A stretch of DNA of 23,260 nucleotides from JAGXFP01 sp039714535 (lineage in GTDB: Bacteria; Desulfobacterota; Desulfobulbia; Desulfobulbales; JAGXFP01): NCBI GenBank assembly GCA_039714535.1, contig JBDLJC010000054.1, forward strand, positions 1-23,260, written 5' to 3'. The position numbers and the translations under genes are program-made. Positions 14,527 to 22,125 of the stretch are shown in pieces. The stretch's first letter is position 1, and the number at the start of each line of letters is the position of its first letter. A model generated the notes under the pieces. The model was not told the DNA's origin. It worked only from the letters and a program-made list of their open reading frames with translations, and ran no database searches.

Positions 14527-15786
14527 ATGAATCACTTCAATTATCAAAACGGGGAACTACACTGTGAATCGGTCCCCGTCGCCAAAATAGCCGCTGAAAT
14601 CGGCACCCCATTCTATCTGTACAGCGGCGCCACCCTTACTCAGCATTTTAAAGCGTTTGATGCCCCCTTTGACTCAATCTCGCACCTGAGCTGTTTTGCC
14701 GTCAAGTCCTGTTCCAATATTGCGATTCTCAGACTTTTTGCCAGTTTGGGCGGTGGTGCCGATATTGTCTCGGGAGGTGAACTCTTCCGGGCTCTGGCGG
14801 CGGGCGTTGATCCCGGCAAGATCGTGTATTCCGGGGTGGGCAAGACCAAGGCGGAGCTGGAATATGCCTTAAAGACCAAGATCCTCCAGTTTAATGTTGA
14901 GTCAGAACAGGAACTGGATGTTCTCCAAGAGGTGGCAGCCCGATTGGGAGTTCTGGCCCCTGTGTCTTTTCGGGTTAACCCCGATGTTGATCCGAAAACC
15001 CATGCCTATATTTCCACCGGGCTGGCCAAGAACAAATTTGGCATTCCCATTGAATCGGCCACCGAGGTTTATGCAAAGGCCATGCAGATGGCGAATATCA
15101 AGGTCCAAGGGGTGAGTTGCCATATTGGGTCACAGTTAACCACGGTCTCGCCCTTCATTGAGTCACTGCATAAGCTCAAGATCTTCATCGATAAATTACA
15201 GGATCAGGGGGCAACCATAACCCACCTTGATCTGGGCGGCGGCCTGGGTATTCAGTATGATGACGAAAACCCGCCCGATCCGGGCGATTATGCTGATGCG
15301 ATCAAACAAGAGATCAAGGATCTTAATTGTACGCTGATCCTGGAGCCGGGACGGGTTATCGCCGGCAACGCCGGTATTATGGTAACCAAGGTTCAGTACA
15401 TTAAACGGAGTCCGACCAAAAAATTCGTCGTAGTTGATGCCGGGATGAACGATCTGGCCCGGCCCAGTCTTTATGGCGCCTATCACGCCATCAAGCCGGT
15501 TAAGGAGTCGGATCTTGGCCCTGAAGTTGTCGATGTGGTTGGCCCGATCTGCGAGACCGGCGACTTTTTGGCGCGGGATCAGGAAGTGATGGTCAGCCAG
15601 CAGGGTGATCTGCTGGCGGTAATGAGCGCCGGGGCCTACGGATTCTCAATGGCATCCAACTATAACTCCCGCCCCCGGGTTGCCGAAATCATGGTGTCGG
15701 GTGATCAGTATCATGTGATCAGGGCCCGGGAAACTTATGAAAACTTGATTGAGGGGGAGTCGATCCCCAAATTTCTAAAAGGTTAA
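14527..15786 (+). CDS. lysA: Diaminopimelate decarboxylase
   Basis: PLP enzyme that decarboxylates meso-diaminopimelate to L-lysine. Fold type III motifs: FAVKSCSN at 57-64 with Schiff-base Lys60 (the family norm is YAxKAN, so the SCS after Lys is a variation), HIGSQL at 199-204, LGGGLGI at 236-242, EPGRVIAGNAG at 273-283, and GPICETGDFLA at 339-349 with the substrate-contacting Cys342. Length 419 is standard. Tightly packed between the FN3 lipoprotein gene (4 bp) and dapF (16 bp). There is no room for a lysine riboswitch upstream. Confidence 0.98.
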   Translation: MNHFNYQNGELHCESVPVAKIAAEIGTPFYLYSGATLTQHFKAFDAPFDSISHLSCFAVKSCSNIAILRLFASLGGGADIVSGGELFRALAAGVDPGKIVYSGVGKTKAELEYALKTKILQFNVESEQELDVLQEVAARLGVLAPVSFRVNPDVDPKTHAYISTGLAKNKFGIPIESATEVYAKAMQMANIKVQGVSCHIGSQLTTVSPFIESLHKLKIFIDKLQDQGATITHLDLGGGLGIQYDDENPPDPGDYADAIKQEIKDLNCTLILEPGRVIAGNAGIMVTKVQYIKRSPTKKFVVVDAGMNDLARPSLYGAYHAIKPVKESDLGPEVVDVVGPICETGDFLARDQEVMVSQQGDLLAVMSAGAYGFSMASNYNSRPRVAEIMVSGDQYHVIRARETYENLIEGESIPKFLKG

Positions 15787-15802
15787 AGCCGGAGTAACCC
15801 CG

Positions 15803-16672
15803 ATGAAAAACCCCCTTGCATTCACCAAGATGAGTGGCACCGGCAACGATTTTATTATTGTCGACAACCGGGAGCGAATGATCAAAAAGGATCAGATGGC
15901 CGATCTCGCCGCCCGCATCTGTCGGCGCCAGTTTTCGGTTGGGGCCGACGGTCTTATCCTGATCGAGGGTTCCGAGCAGGCCGATTTTCGCTGGCAATTC
16001 TACAATGGCGATGGCAGTGAGGCGGAGATGTGCGGTAATGGCGCTCGTTGCGCGGCCCGTTATGCCCATACCAGAGGGATCGCTCCGGCTAATATGCGTT
16101 TTGAGACCACCGCCGGGCTGATTGAGGCCCAGATGATTGGTGATAACGTTAAAATCAGGCTGACACCGCCCACCGACATTTTGCTCTCGAGATCGGTTGA
16201 GATCGAGGGCAGCGAAAAAGAGATCCATTCGATCAACACCGGGGTGCCCCATGTGGTCCATTTTGTCGATAATAACGGCGATATTCCGGTTAAAGAGTGG
16301 GGCAGGCATATTCGCCACCACAAGCTCTTCGATCCGGTCGGCACCAATGTTAATTTTGTCCAGATGCCGGAAAATGAATTGTATGTCCGTACTTACGAGC
16401 GGGGGGTTGAAGACGAGACCAAGGCCTGCGGCACCGGCGCGGTCGCCTCGGCCCTTGTCGCTGCCCTGCATGGCCACGTTACCTCGCCGGTCAGAGTCAG
16501 GACAACCGGGGGCGATATTCTGACGATTCATTTTTCCCTGGTTGATATCGGTGACAGCCAGGAGGATGATCCGGCCCTGCGCCATGAGCAACGCATTGCC
16601 GATGTTTTTCTGGAAGGACCTGCCAGTTTTATCTACGAGGGGCAGCTCCATGAGGAAGCCCTCTGGTCGTAG
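15803..16672 (+). CDS. dapF: Diaminopimelate epimerase
   Basis: Cofactor-independent racemase converting LL- to meso-diaminopimelate, the form used by LysA and by peptidoglycan synthesis. Both catalytic cysteines are seen: Cys77 in EMCGNGARC (75-83) and Cys209 in KACGTGAVAS (207-216). The N-terminal FTKMSGTGNDFIIVDNR is the family signature. Length 289 is slightly above the usual 275. In this genome LL-DAP is supplied directly by DapL downstream. The stop codon is followed immediately by a large palindromic repeat. Confidence 0.98.
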   Translation: MKNPLAFTKMSGTGNDFIIVDNRERMIKKDQMADLAARICRRQFSVGADGLILIEGSEQADFRWQFYNGDGSEAEMCGNGARCAARYAHTRGIAPANMRFETTAGLIEAQMIGDNVKIRLTPPTDILLSRSVEIEGSEKEIHSINTGVPHVVHFVDNNGDIPVKEWGRHIRHHKLFDPVGTNVNFVQMPENELYVRTYERGVEDETKACGTGAVASALVAALHGHVTSPVRVRTTGGDILTIHFSLVDIGDSQEDDPALRHEQRIADVFLEGPASFIYEGQLHEEALWS

Positions 16673-16773
16673 CAGGTCACAGGGCGTCGTATCTGCGTTG
16701 TCTCGGCCTGATTGCATAGCGGGCTATGGCTCTCTCAGGCCTCTTCCCAGTATCTGCACCACCCTGTAACCTG
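16673..16773. repeat. Palindromic intergenic repeat, copy 3 (after dapF)
   Basis: It begins on the base after the dapF stop. CAGGTCACAGGG (16673-16684) mirrors CCCTGTAACCTG (16762-16773) with one mismatch. Inside are GGCCTGA against TCAGGCC and the apex CATAGCGGGCTATG. The whole 101-bp stretch is one interrupted hairpin. It has the same architecture and ATAG/CTAT apex as the copies after argB, argG and dapB, but I did not obtain a good linear alignment, so it is placed in the family by structure. Confidence 0.7.
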
Positions 16774-16935
16774 TTACCACTTGGGATTTTATCGCAGGAT
16801 TTTTTGGTTTTTATTTGCTTTTTGCGGGCCATTTTCGTAAGAATGGCAGGTTAATGAGAAAATTAAATAAACCCTTATGATAAAATGATTTTCAATACTA
16901 AGTTTATCTATTTTCATAAATAGCAGGAGGATATC

Positions 16936-17817
16936 ATGACCCAGTTCAAAGGCGCCTTTGTTGCCATCGTGACCCCATTTACCGACGGTAAGATAGACGA
17001 GAAGGAACTGATCGATCTCATTGAGTTCCAGATTGGTGGAGGTACGCACGGCATTGTCCCCTGCGGCACCACCGGTGAGTCGGCCACCATGAGTCACGAG
17101 GAGCACCAGCGGGTAGTTGAATTGACCATCAAAACGGTCAATGGCCGGGTGCCGGTTGTCGCCGGCAGTGGTTCCAATTCAACCTCGGAAACCATTGAGC
17201 TTACCAGACATGCTAAAGAAGCCGGGGCCGATGGGGTGTTGGTGATCACCCCTTATTACAACAAACCGTCGCAAGAGGGTCTTTATCTCCATTTTAAGGC
17301 CGTTGCGGAATCTGTTGATATCCCGATCATTATGTACAACGTCCCCAGCCGAACCGGCGTCAATATGCTGCCGGCAACGGTGGCCCGTTGTGCCCAGCTC
17401 CCTAATATTGCCGGGATCAAGGAGGCCACCGGCGATCTGAACCAGATAAGTGAGATTATTCGGCTCTGTCCCGATGACTTTATCGTTATGTCCGGTGATG
17501 ATTTTACCTGCATGGCCACGGTGGCGATTGGCGGCAAAGGGGTGATCTCGGTTACCTCTAATGTGGCTCCGGCGGATATGGCGGCGATGCTGGATGCCTC
17601 TCTGGCCGGGGATTTTGCCAAGGCCCGGCAGTTCCACTACAAGTTGTTTCCACTGATCCAGGCTATGTTCATTGATACCAACCCGGTCCCGGCCAAGACT
17701 ACCCTGGCCCTGATGGGCAAGATAAAGGCTGCCAATCCGCGGATGCCCATTTGTGATATGGCCGATGCCAATCTGGCCAAATTGAAAAAGGTCATCAGCG
17801 CATACGGTTTGATCTGA
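16936..17817 (+). CDS. dapA: 4-hydroxy-tetrahydrodipicolinate synthase
   Basis: Condenses pyruvate with aspartate semialdehyde, the first committed step of diaminopimelate synthesis. TIM-barrel aldolase with Schiff-base Lys162 in GIKEATGDL (160-168), catalytic Tyr134 in YNVPSRTG (134-141), Thr45-Thr46 in CGTTGES, and substrate-binding Arg139. Length 293 is standard. An excellent ribosome binding site AGGAGG precedes the ATG. A small inverted repeat CTATTT/AAATAG (16908-16923) lies directly before it and could fold near the Shine-Dalgarno. Own transcription start is likely given the 263-bp AT-rich gap upstream, but no consensus promoter could be chosen. dapB follows after 43 bp. Confidence 0.98.
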   Translation: MTQFKGAFVAIVTPFTDGKIDEKELIDLIEFQIGGGTHGIVPCGTTGESATMSHEEHQRVVELTIKTVNGRVPVVAGSGSNSTSETIELTRHAKEAGADGVLVITPYYNKPSQEGLYLHFKAVAESVDIPIIMYNVPSRTGVNMLPATVARCAQLPNIAGIKEATGDLNQISEIIRLCPDDFIVMSGDDFTCMATVAIGGKGVISVTSNVAPADMAAMLDASLAGDFAKARQFHYKLFPLIQAMFIDTNPVPAKTTLALMGKIKAANPRMPICDMADANLAKLKKVISAYGLI

Positions 17818-17860
17818 TTAGTCTGTCAATATAACGAATTAGAAATTAAAGGAAGGTATC

Positions 17861-18670
17861 ATGATCAAAGTAATTGTCGCCGGGGCCGCTGGCCGCATGG
17901 GCCGTCGCATAACCTATATGGTTGAGCGGCATCCTGACCTGCAGCTCGTTGGCGGTTTTGAACAAGAGGGCAATCCGGAGATCGGTAAAGACCTGGGCGA
18001 ACTGGCGGGCATCAACAAGCTCGGGGTGACTTTGTCGGCGGGGCTTGCCAGTGTTATCGATCAGGGCGATGTGATAATCGATTTCACCTTCCATGAGTCA
18101 ACCATGAAATTCGCCCGGTTGGCCGCTGAGCATAAGAAAGCCATGGTCATCGGCACCACCGGCCTCAGCCAGGAGAACCTCGCCGAGCTGAAGACCCTGG
18201 CCGCCGATTTCCCCTGTGTACAGGCGCCCAATATGGCAGTCGGGGTCAACGTCCTCTTTAAAGTTGCCCGAAAAGTGGCCTCCATCCTGGGTGATGATTA
18301 TGATATAGAGATCGTTGAGGCCCATCATCGGATGAAAAAAGATGCGCCGAGCGGCACCGCCCTCAAGCTGGGCGAAATGGTGGCCGAAGGCGTTGGTCGT
18401 GATCTTAACAAGGTCGGGGTCTTTGAACGCAACGGTATCATTGGCGAGCGGACTGATCAGGAGATCGGGATCCAGACGATCCGGGCCGGTGACATCGTCG
18501 GCGAGCACACCGTTTATTTTGCCGGCGCCGGCGAACGTCTTGAGATTACCCATCGCGCCCACAGCCGCGATAATTTTGCCAAGGGCGCGGCCCTGGCCGC
18601 CGCCTGGGTGACCAGTCAGAACAACGGCATGTACACCATGTTCGATGTTTTGGGGCTCCAAGACCTTTAA
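17861..18670 (+). CDS. dapB: 4-hydroxy-tetrahydrodipicolinate reductase
   Basis: Reduces hydroxy-tetrahydrodipicolinate to tetrahydrodipicolinate with NAD(P)H. The N-terminal dinucleotide site AGAAGRMGR is at 7-15. GTTG (98-101) and the signature EAHHRMKKDAPSGTALKLGE (153-172) carry catalytic His155/His156 and Lys160. Length 269 is standard. AAGGAAGG lies before the ATG. Forms a pair with dapA. It is followed by a copy of the palindromic repeat, then dapL after 191 bp. Confidence 0.98.
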   Translation: MIKVIVAGAAGRMGRRITYMVERHPDLQLVGGFEQEGNPEIGKDLGELAGINKLGVTLSAGLASVIDQGDVIIDFTFHESTMKFARLAAEHKKAMVIGTTGLSQENLAELKTLAADFPCVQAPNMAVGVNVLFKVARKVASILGDDYDIEIVEAHHRMKKDAPSGTALKLGEMVAEGVGRDLNKVGVFERNGIIGERTDQEIGIQTIRAGDIVGEHTVYFAGAGERLEITHRAHSRDNFAKGAALAAAWVTSQNNGMYTMFDVLGLQDL

Positions 18671-18675
18671 GATGT

Positions 18676-18781
18676 TGTAAAAGTCCGGGAGCATCCCGTC
18701 TTCGCCCGTTTAGCCCTTCTCGAATAGCGTTGCTATGCTTCAAAGGCCTAAATGGACAAATCTGTGGCCCTCTCGAACTTT
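18676..18781. repeat. Palindromic intergenic repeat, copy 4 (after dapB)
   Basis: Aligns without gaps to copy 1 (8007-8112) across the element. Shared positions include GTCC near the left end, the ATAG...CTAT apex and ATCTG-x-GGC...GAAC at the right end. Its left 65 bp match copy 2 at 48 positions. Internal pairing includes TTTAG...CCTT (left) with AAGGCCTAAA (right). It begins 5 bases after the dapB stop. Confidence 0.75.
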
Positions 18782-18861
18782 CATATGGCGTATGTGTGGG
18801 TTTCCATGGCCCTACCCAAAAAAACAAGATAACCAATTGATATTTAAGGAAAATACCACTG

Positions 18862-20031
18862 ATGATTAAGATAGAAAAAGCAGATAGACTGAAACAGTTA
18901 CCTCCCTACCTCTTTGCTGAGCTGGATCGTAAAAAGGATGAAGTTAAGGCCAGGGGCGTCGACGTAATTGATGTTGGCGTCGGTGACCCGGACCAGCCAA
19001 CCCCGGACCATATCATAGACTCTTTGAGTGAGGCCGCCCGCAAGCCCCAATACCACAGTTATCCGAGCTATACCGGGATGAATAATTTCCGGGAAGCAGT
19101 CAGTGAGTGGTACGACAAGCGGGCCGGCGTAAAACTTCATCCCCTCAAAGAGGTGGTCTCGTTGATCGGCTCAAAGGAGGGTATCGCCCATATTCCGCTG
19201 GCCTTCATCAATCCGGGCGACGTGGTGCTGGTGCCCAGCCCCGCCTATCCGGTTTACAAGATCGCTACCCAGTTTGCCGGCGGTGTCCCCTACGAGATGC
19301 CGCTCCTCAAGGAGAACGGTTTTCTGCCCGATCTGGAAAGCATCCCGGCCGATGTCTTGGCCAAGGCCAAGATGATGTTCCTGAATTACCCCAACAATCC
19401 CACGGCGGCTCCGGCCACTCCGGAATTTTTTGCCGAAGTGGTGGCCTTTGCCAAAAAGCATAACATCATGATCTGTCATGACTTCGCCTATTCGGAGATG
19501 GCTTTCGATGGCTATAAGCCGCCAAGTTTCCTGGAGACCCCCGGTGCCATGGATGTCGGCATTGAGTTCCATTCCCTGTCGAAGACCTACAATATGACGG
19601 GCTGGCGCATAGGTTGGGCCGCCGGCAACAGCGAGATAATAGGCGGGCTTGGCCAGATTAAGAGCAACATTGACTCTGGAATTTTCGAAGCCATCCAGAT
19701 TGCCGGGATTGAGGCGATGAAGGATGACGAGGCCTGGTTGAATGAAATGCGCAAGTTTTATGAAGAGCGCCGCGATGTGGTGATGAAGGGCCTTGACGAG
19801 CTCGGGATCAAGGCGGATTCGCCCAAGGCTACCTTCTATGTCTGGGCCGAGGTTCCGGCTGGTTATGACTCCGCCGGTTTTGTCGGTCATCTCCTGGAAA
19901 AAGCGGGGATTGTCTGCACGCCTGGTAATGGCTTTGGCGATCCGGGCGAGGGTTATTTCAGAATTGCCCTGACCGTTTCCAAGGAAAGATTGCAGGAAAT
20001 GATTGATCGCATGAAAAAAATGGGCGTCTGA
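18862..20031 (+). CDS. dapL: LL-diaminopimelate aminotransferase
   Basis: PLP enzyme that converts tetrahydrodipicolinate directly to LL-diaminopimelate with glutamate, bypassing the succinylase and acetylase branches. Class I/II aminotransferase features: VGVGDPDQPTP (38-48), SYPSYTGMNNFREAVSEWY (66-84), NYPNNPTAA (175-183), CHDFAYSEMAF (205-215), and SLSKTYNMTGWRIGW (238-252) with Schiff-base Lys241. Length 389 fits DapL, and the setting directly after dapA-dapB with dapF present supports this over a general aspartate or alanine aminotransferase, which is the main alternative. No dapD or dapE is seen here. AAGGAAA precedes the ATG. Its TGA overlaps the folK ATG by one base. Confidence 0.92.
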   Translation: MIKIEKADRLKQLPPYLFAELDRKKDEVKARGVDVIDVGVGDPDQPTPDHIIDSLSEAARKPQYHSYPSYTGMNNFREAVSEWYDKRAGVKLHPLKEVVSLIGSKEGIAHIPLAFINPGDVVLVPSPAYPVYKIATQFAGGVPYEMPLLKENGFLPDLESIPADVLAKAKMMFLNYPNNPTAAPATPEFFAEVVAFAKKHNIMICHDFAYSEMAFDGYKPPSFLETPGAMDVGIEFHSLSKTYNMTGWRIGWAAGNSEIIGGLGQIKSNIDSGIFEAIQIAGIEAMKDDEAWLNEMRKFYEERRDVVMKGLDELGIKADSPKATFYVWAEVPAGYDSAGFVGHLLEKAGIVCTPGNGFGDPGEGYFRIALTVSKERLQEMIDRMKKMGV

Positions 20032-20567
20032 TGTCGCTGGCTTTCATTGGCCTGGGCTCAAATCTAGGTGACGGCCGCCTTAACCTGCGCAAGGCCTGGC
20101 AATTGCTGGGCGAGCATGGAGCCATCACCGTTTTGGCCCTGTCCAGCCCGTACCTGACCCGACCGGTGGTCAAGGAAAGTTGGGAGAAGGAAGGACGCCA
20201 GCTGGCAGAGCAATGGTTTACCAATGCGGCTGGGGTTTTGGAGACGAAGCTCTCTCCCCTGGAGTTGCTTGGGGTAATGCAAGAGGTCGAAGTCCAGTTG
20301 GGTCGTGATCGCAAAAAAACGGTGGATCGGGCTGTGGACCTCGATCTCGTTTATTATGATGAGTTGATTTATGTCGATGAGCAGCTGGAAGTACCCCATC
20401 CCGAGATTAAAAATCGGCTCTTCGTCTTGGCGCCACTCGAAGAACTCGCCCCGGATCGCCCGCATCCGGTGACGGGTAAAACGGCCAGACAGATGCGGCG
20501 CGCCCTGCCGGATAGCGTTGGGGACGATATTCGCCGGTTGGCCTGGCAAGACAAGACAGATACCTAA
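20031..20567 (+). CDS. folK: 2-amino-4-hydroxy-6-hydroxymethyldihydropteridine pyrophosphokinase
   Basis: Transfers pyrophosphate from ATP to hydroxymethyl-dihydropterin in folate synthesis. FIGLGSNLGDG at residues 5-15 is the N-terminal signature. VDRAVDLDLVYYD at 98-110 holds the two Mg-binding aspartates (103 and 105; the usual text is RTxDLDIL). VPHPEIKNRLFVLAPLEELAP at 121-141 is the third conserved block. Length 178 is normal. The start overlaps the dapL stop (TGATG), so it is translationally coupled to it. Coupling of folate and lysine genes has no obvious metabolic reason and probably reflects operon packing. Confidence 0.95.
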   Translation: MSLAFIGLGSNLGDGRLNLRKAWQLLGEHGAITVLALSSPYLTRPVVKESWEKEGRQLAEQWFTNAAGVLETKLSPLELLGVMQEVEVQLGRDRKKTVDRAVDLDLVYYDELIYVDEQLEVPHPEIKNRLFVLAPLEELAPDRPHPVTGKTARQMRRALPDSVGDDIRRLAWQDKTDT

Positions 20568-20581
20568 GGAGCCCACGGAAC

Positions 20582-20833
20582 TTGAGCCCGGTCAAATTTG
20601 TAATATTGCTTTGTCTGTTTTACCTGCTTTTCCGCTTACTGACGGGTGGGAAAAAGAAGGTTAAAAGGACCGGTAATTCAGGATCAGCGAGCCATGATGT
20701 TCTGGTTGAAGATCCGATCTGTAAGGTCTGTGTGCCGATGAAGCAGGCTGTAGTATTGAAAGAAGAAGGTAAAACCATTTATTTTTGTTCGCTTGAATGC
20801 CGCGAAAAATTTATAGCCATTAAAGGAGATTAA
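20582..20833 (+). CDS. Small membrane-anchored Cys4 protein (PP0621/YHS-like)
   Basis: 83 residues from TTG 20582, supported by AAGGAG ten bases upstream; no ATG is available at this end. An N-terminal hydrophobic helix (residues 4-20) is followed by a basic patch KKKVKR (24-29), so the rest should be cytoplasmic. The soluble part has two cysteine pairs, C47-x2-C50 and C69-x3-C73, in the pattern DPICKVCVP...IYFCSLECREKF. This resembles the TRASH/YHS metal-binding type (a CxxC, then a Y-FCS-xCxxKF motif) and small PP0621-family proteins. Metal binding is likely; the role is unknown. It lies 14 bp after folK and 2 bp before the transaldolase gene, whose ribosome binding site is inside its last codons. 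Confidence 0.75.
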   Translation: MSPVKFVILLCLFYLLFRLLTGGKKKVKRTGNSGSASHDVLVEDPICKVCVPMKQAVVLKEEGKTIYFCSLECREKFIAIKGD

Positions 20834-20835
20834 CG

Positions 20836-21474
20836 ATGAAATTTTTTATCGACACTGCCAATATTGATGAAATCAAAGAGGCCGTTGCCATGGGTATGAT
20901 TGATGGCGTAACCACCAATCCCTCTCTGATCGCCAGAGAGGGGCGCGATTTTCACGAAGTGATTACAGAGATCTGCGGGCTGGTCAAAGGCCCGGTCAGC
21001 GCCGAAGTTGTCAGTCTCGATGCGGAGGGGATGCTCAAGGAAGGTCGGGAGCTGGCCAAGATCGGCGATAATATTGTGATCAAGGTGCCGATGACCACCG
21101 ACGGGCTGGTTGCGGCGAAAACCTTTGCCGGAGAGGGAATCAAGACCAATGTAACTTTAGTATTTTCGGCCGCGCAGGCCCTGTTGGCCGCCAAGGCCGG
21201 AGCCAGCTTTGTCAGCCCCTTTGTCGGCCGGCTTGACGATCTCGCTCAGAACGGCATGGATCTGATCAGTGATATCATGACCATTCTGGATAACTACGGT
21301 TATGCCAGTGAGGTTATTGTTGCCAGTGTCCGTCACCCTATGCACGTTGTCGAGTCCGCCCTGATCGGCGCCGACATCGCCACTATCCCCTTTAAGGTCA
21401 TAAGCCAGCTGGCCAAACATCCCCTGACCGATATCGGTATAGAAAAATTTCTCGCTGACTGGGAAAAAAGATAA
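20836..21474 (+). CDS. tal: Transaldolase, short (FSA/TalC-like) type
   Basis: 212-residue member of the short transaldolase/fructose-6-phosphate aldolase group, acting on sedoheptulose-7-phosphate and glyceraldehyde-3-phosphate or on fructose-6-phosphate. Motifs: MKFFIDTANIDEI (1-13), GVTTNPSLIA (24-33), and NIVIKVPMT (79-87) with Schiff-base Lys83; VSPFVGRLDD lies in the middle and ASVRHPMHV near the C-terminal third. Length separates it from the roughly 315-residue TalB type. Which of the two activities dominates cannot be decided from the residues I can inspect. AAGGAG is well placed before the ATG. Confidence 0.93.
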   Translation: MKFFIDTANIDEIKEAVAMGMIDGVTTNPSLIAREGRDFHEVITEICGLVKGPVSAEVVSLDAEGMLKEGRELAKIGDNIVIKVPMTTDGLVAAKTFAGEGIKTNVTLVFSAAQALLAAKAGASFVSPFVGRLDDLAQNGMDLISDIMTILDNYGYASEVIVASVRHPMHVVESALIGADIATIPFKVISQLAKHPLTDIGIEKFLADWEKR

Positions 21475-21495
21475 TTTTTGTAGTATAATGAAAAA

Positions 21496-22125
21496 ATGAA
21501 TATTCGCTTATTTGGAATTATAACAGCTGTCGCTCTGTTTACGACGCTGCTGTCCGGCCCTGCCCAGGCGGTGATGTATACGTACGTTGATGAGGGCGGG
21601 GTCGTTCACTTTACCAATGTGCCCAGCGACCCTAAATTTGAGCCTGTGGTTCGTGTCAGGCCCCGGGTTGTGACTCAGGAAGTTGACCCCAGCACGTTTG
21701 ATGCCATGATTCGCCAGGCCGCCAAACGCTATCAGGTGGATCCCCGGTTGGTCAAGTCGGTGATCAGGGCGGAATCAAACTTCAACTCCTTGGCTGTTTC
21801 CCGGAAGGGCGCCGTTGGCCTTATGCAGTTGATGCCCGAAACTGCTGATGATATGCAGGTTCTTGACCCGTTCGATCCTAAAGAGAACATCTATGGCGGC
21901 ACTCGTTACCTGCGGAAAATGCTGGGCCTGTTCAAAGGCAATCTTCGCTTGGCCCTGGCTGCCTACAATGCGGGGCCAAATAGAGTTATCTCCTTGGGCA
22001 GGGTTCCCCATTTCAAAGAAACTCAAAATTATGTCCGCAAAGTCCAGTACTTTTATAAAGAGTATAAAAAGTCATCTTCGCCGTCCAAACGCTGGGCGAA
22101 GAACAATTATGACCGGATATTATGA
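21496..22125 (+). CDS. Secreted lytic transglycosylase with N-terminal DUF4124-like domain
   Basis: Cleaves peptidoglycan glycan strands with formation of 1,6-anhydro-muramic acid ends. Signal peptide 1-25 (hydrophobic core IITAVALFTTLLS, cleavage after AQA). YTYVDEGGVVHFTNVPSDP (28-46) is the DUF4124 motif often found at the start of exported proteins. The SLT domain spans about residues 66-185: VDPRLVKSVIRAESNFN with catalytic Glu93, GAVGLMQLMPETA (105-117), YGGTRYLRKML, and ALAAYNAGPNRV. Length 209 is normal for this small type. There is no strong Shine-Dalgarno; the start is chosen as the first Met before the signal peptide. It lies 21 bp after the transaldolase gene. Confidence 0.95.
   Translation: MNIRLFGIITAVALFTTLLSGPAQAVMYTYVDEGGVVHFTNVPSDPKFEPVVRVRPRVVTQEVDPSTFDAMIRQAAKRYQVDPRLVKSVIRAESNFNSLAVSRKGAVGLMQLMPETADDMQVLDPFDPKENIYGGTRYLRKMLGLFKGNLRLALAAYNAGPNRVISLGRVPHFKETQNYVRKVQYFYKEYKKSSSPSKRWAKNNYDRIL

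Noticed and set aside
14500..14530. Lysine riboswitch before lysA
   Set aside because: Only 4 bp separate lysA from the preceding gene; no leader exists.
15719..16717. 332-codon open frame on the minus strand opposite dapF
   Set aside because: Shadow of the dapF coding sequence; no recognisable motif and it overlaps both lysA and the palindromic repeat.
16815..16843. dapA promoter TTGCTT-17-TAAGAA
   Set aside because: Both hexamers are poor matches and the region is AT-rich, so several equally weak alternatives exist.
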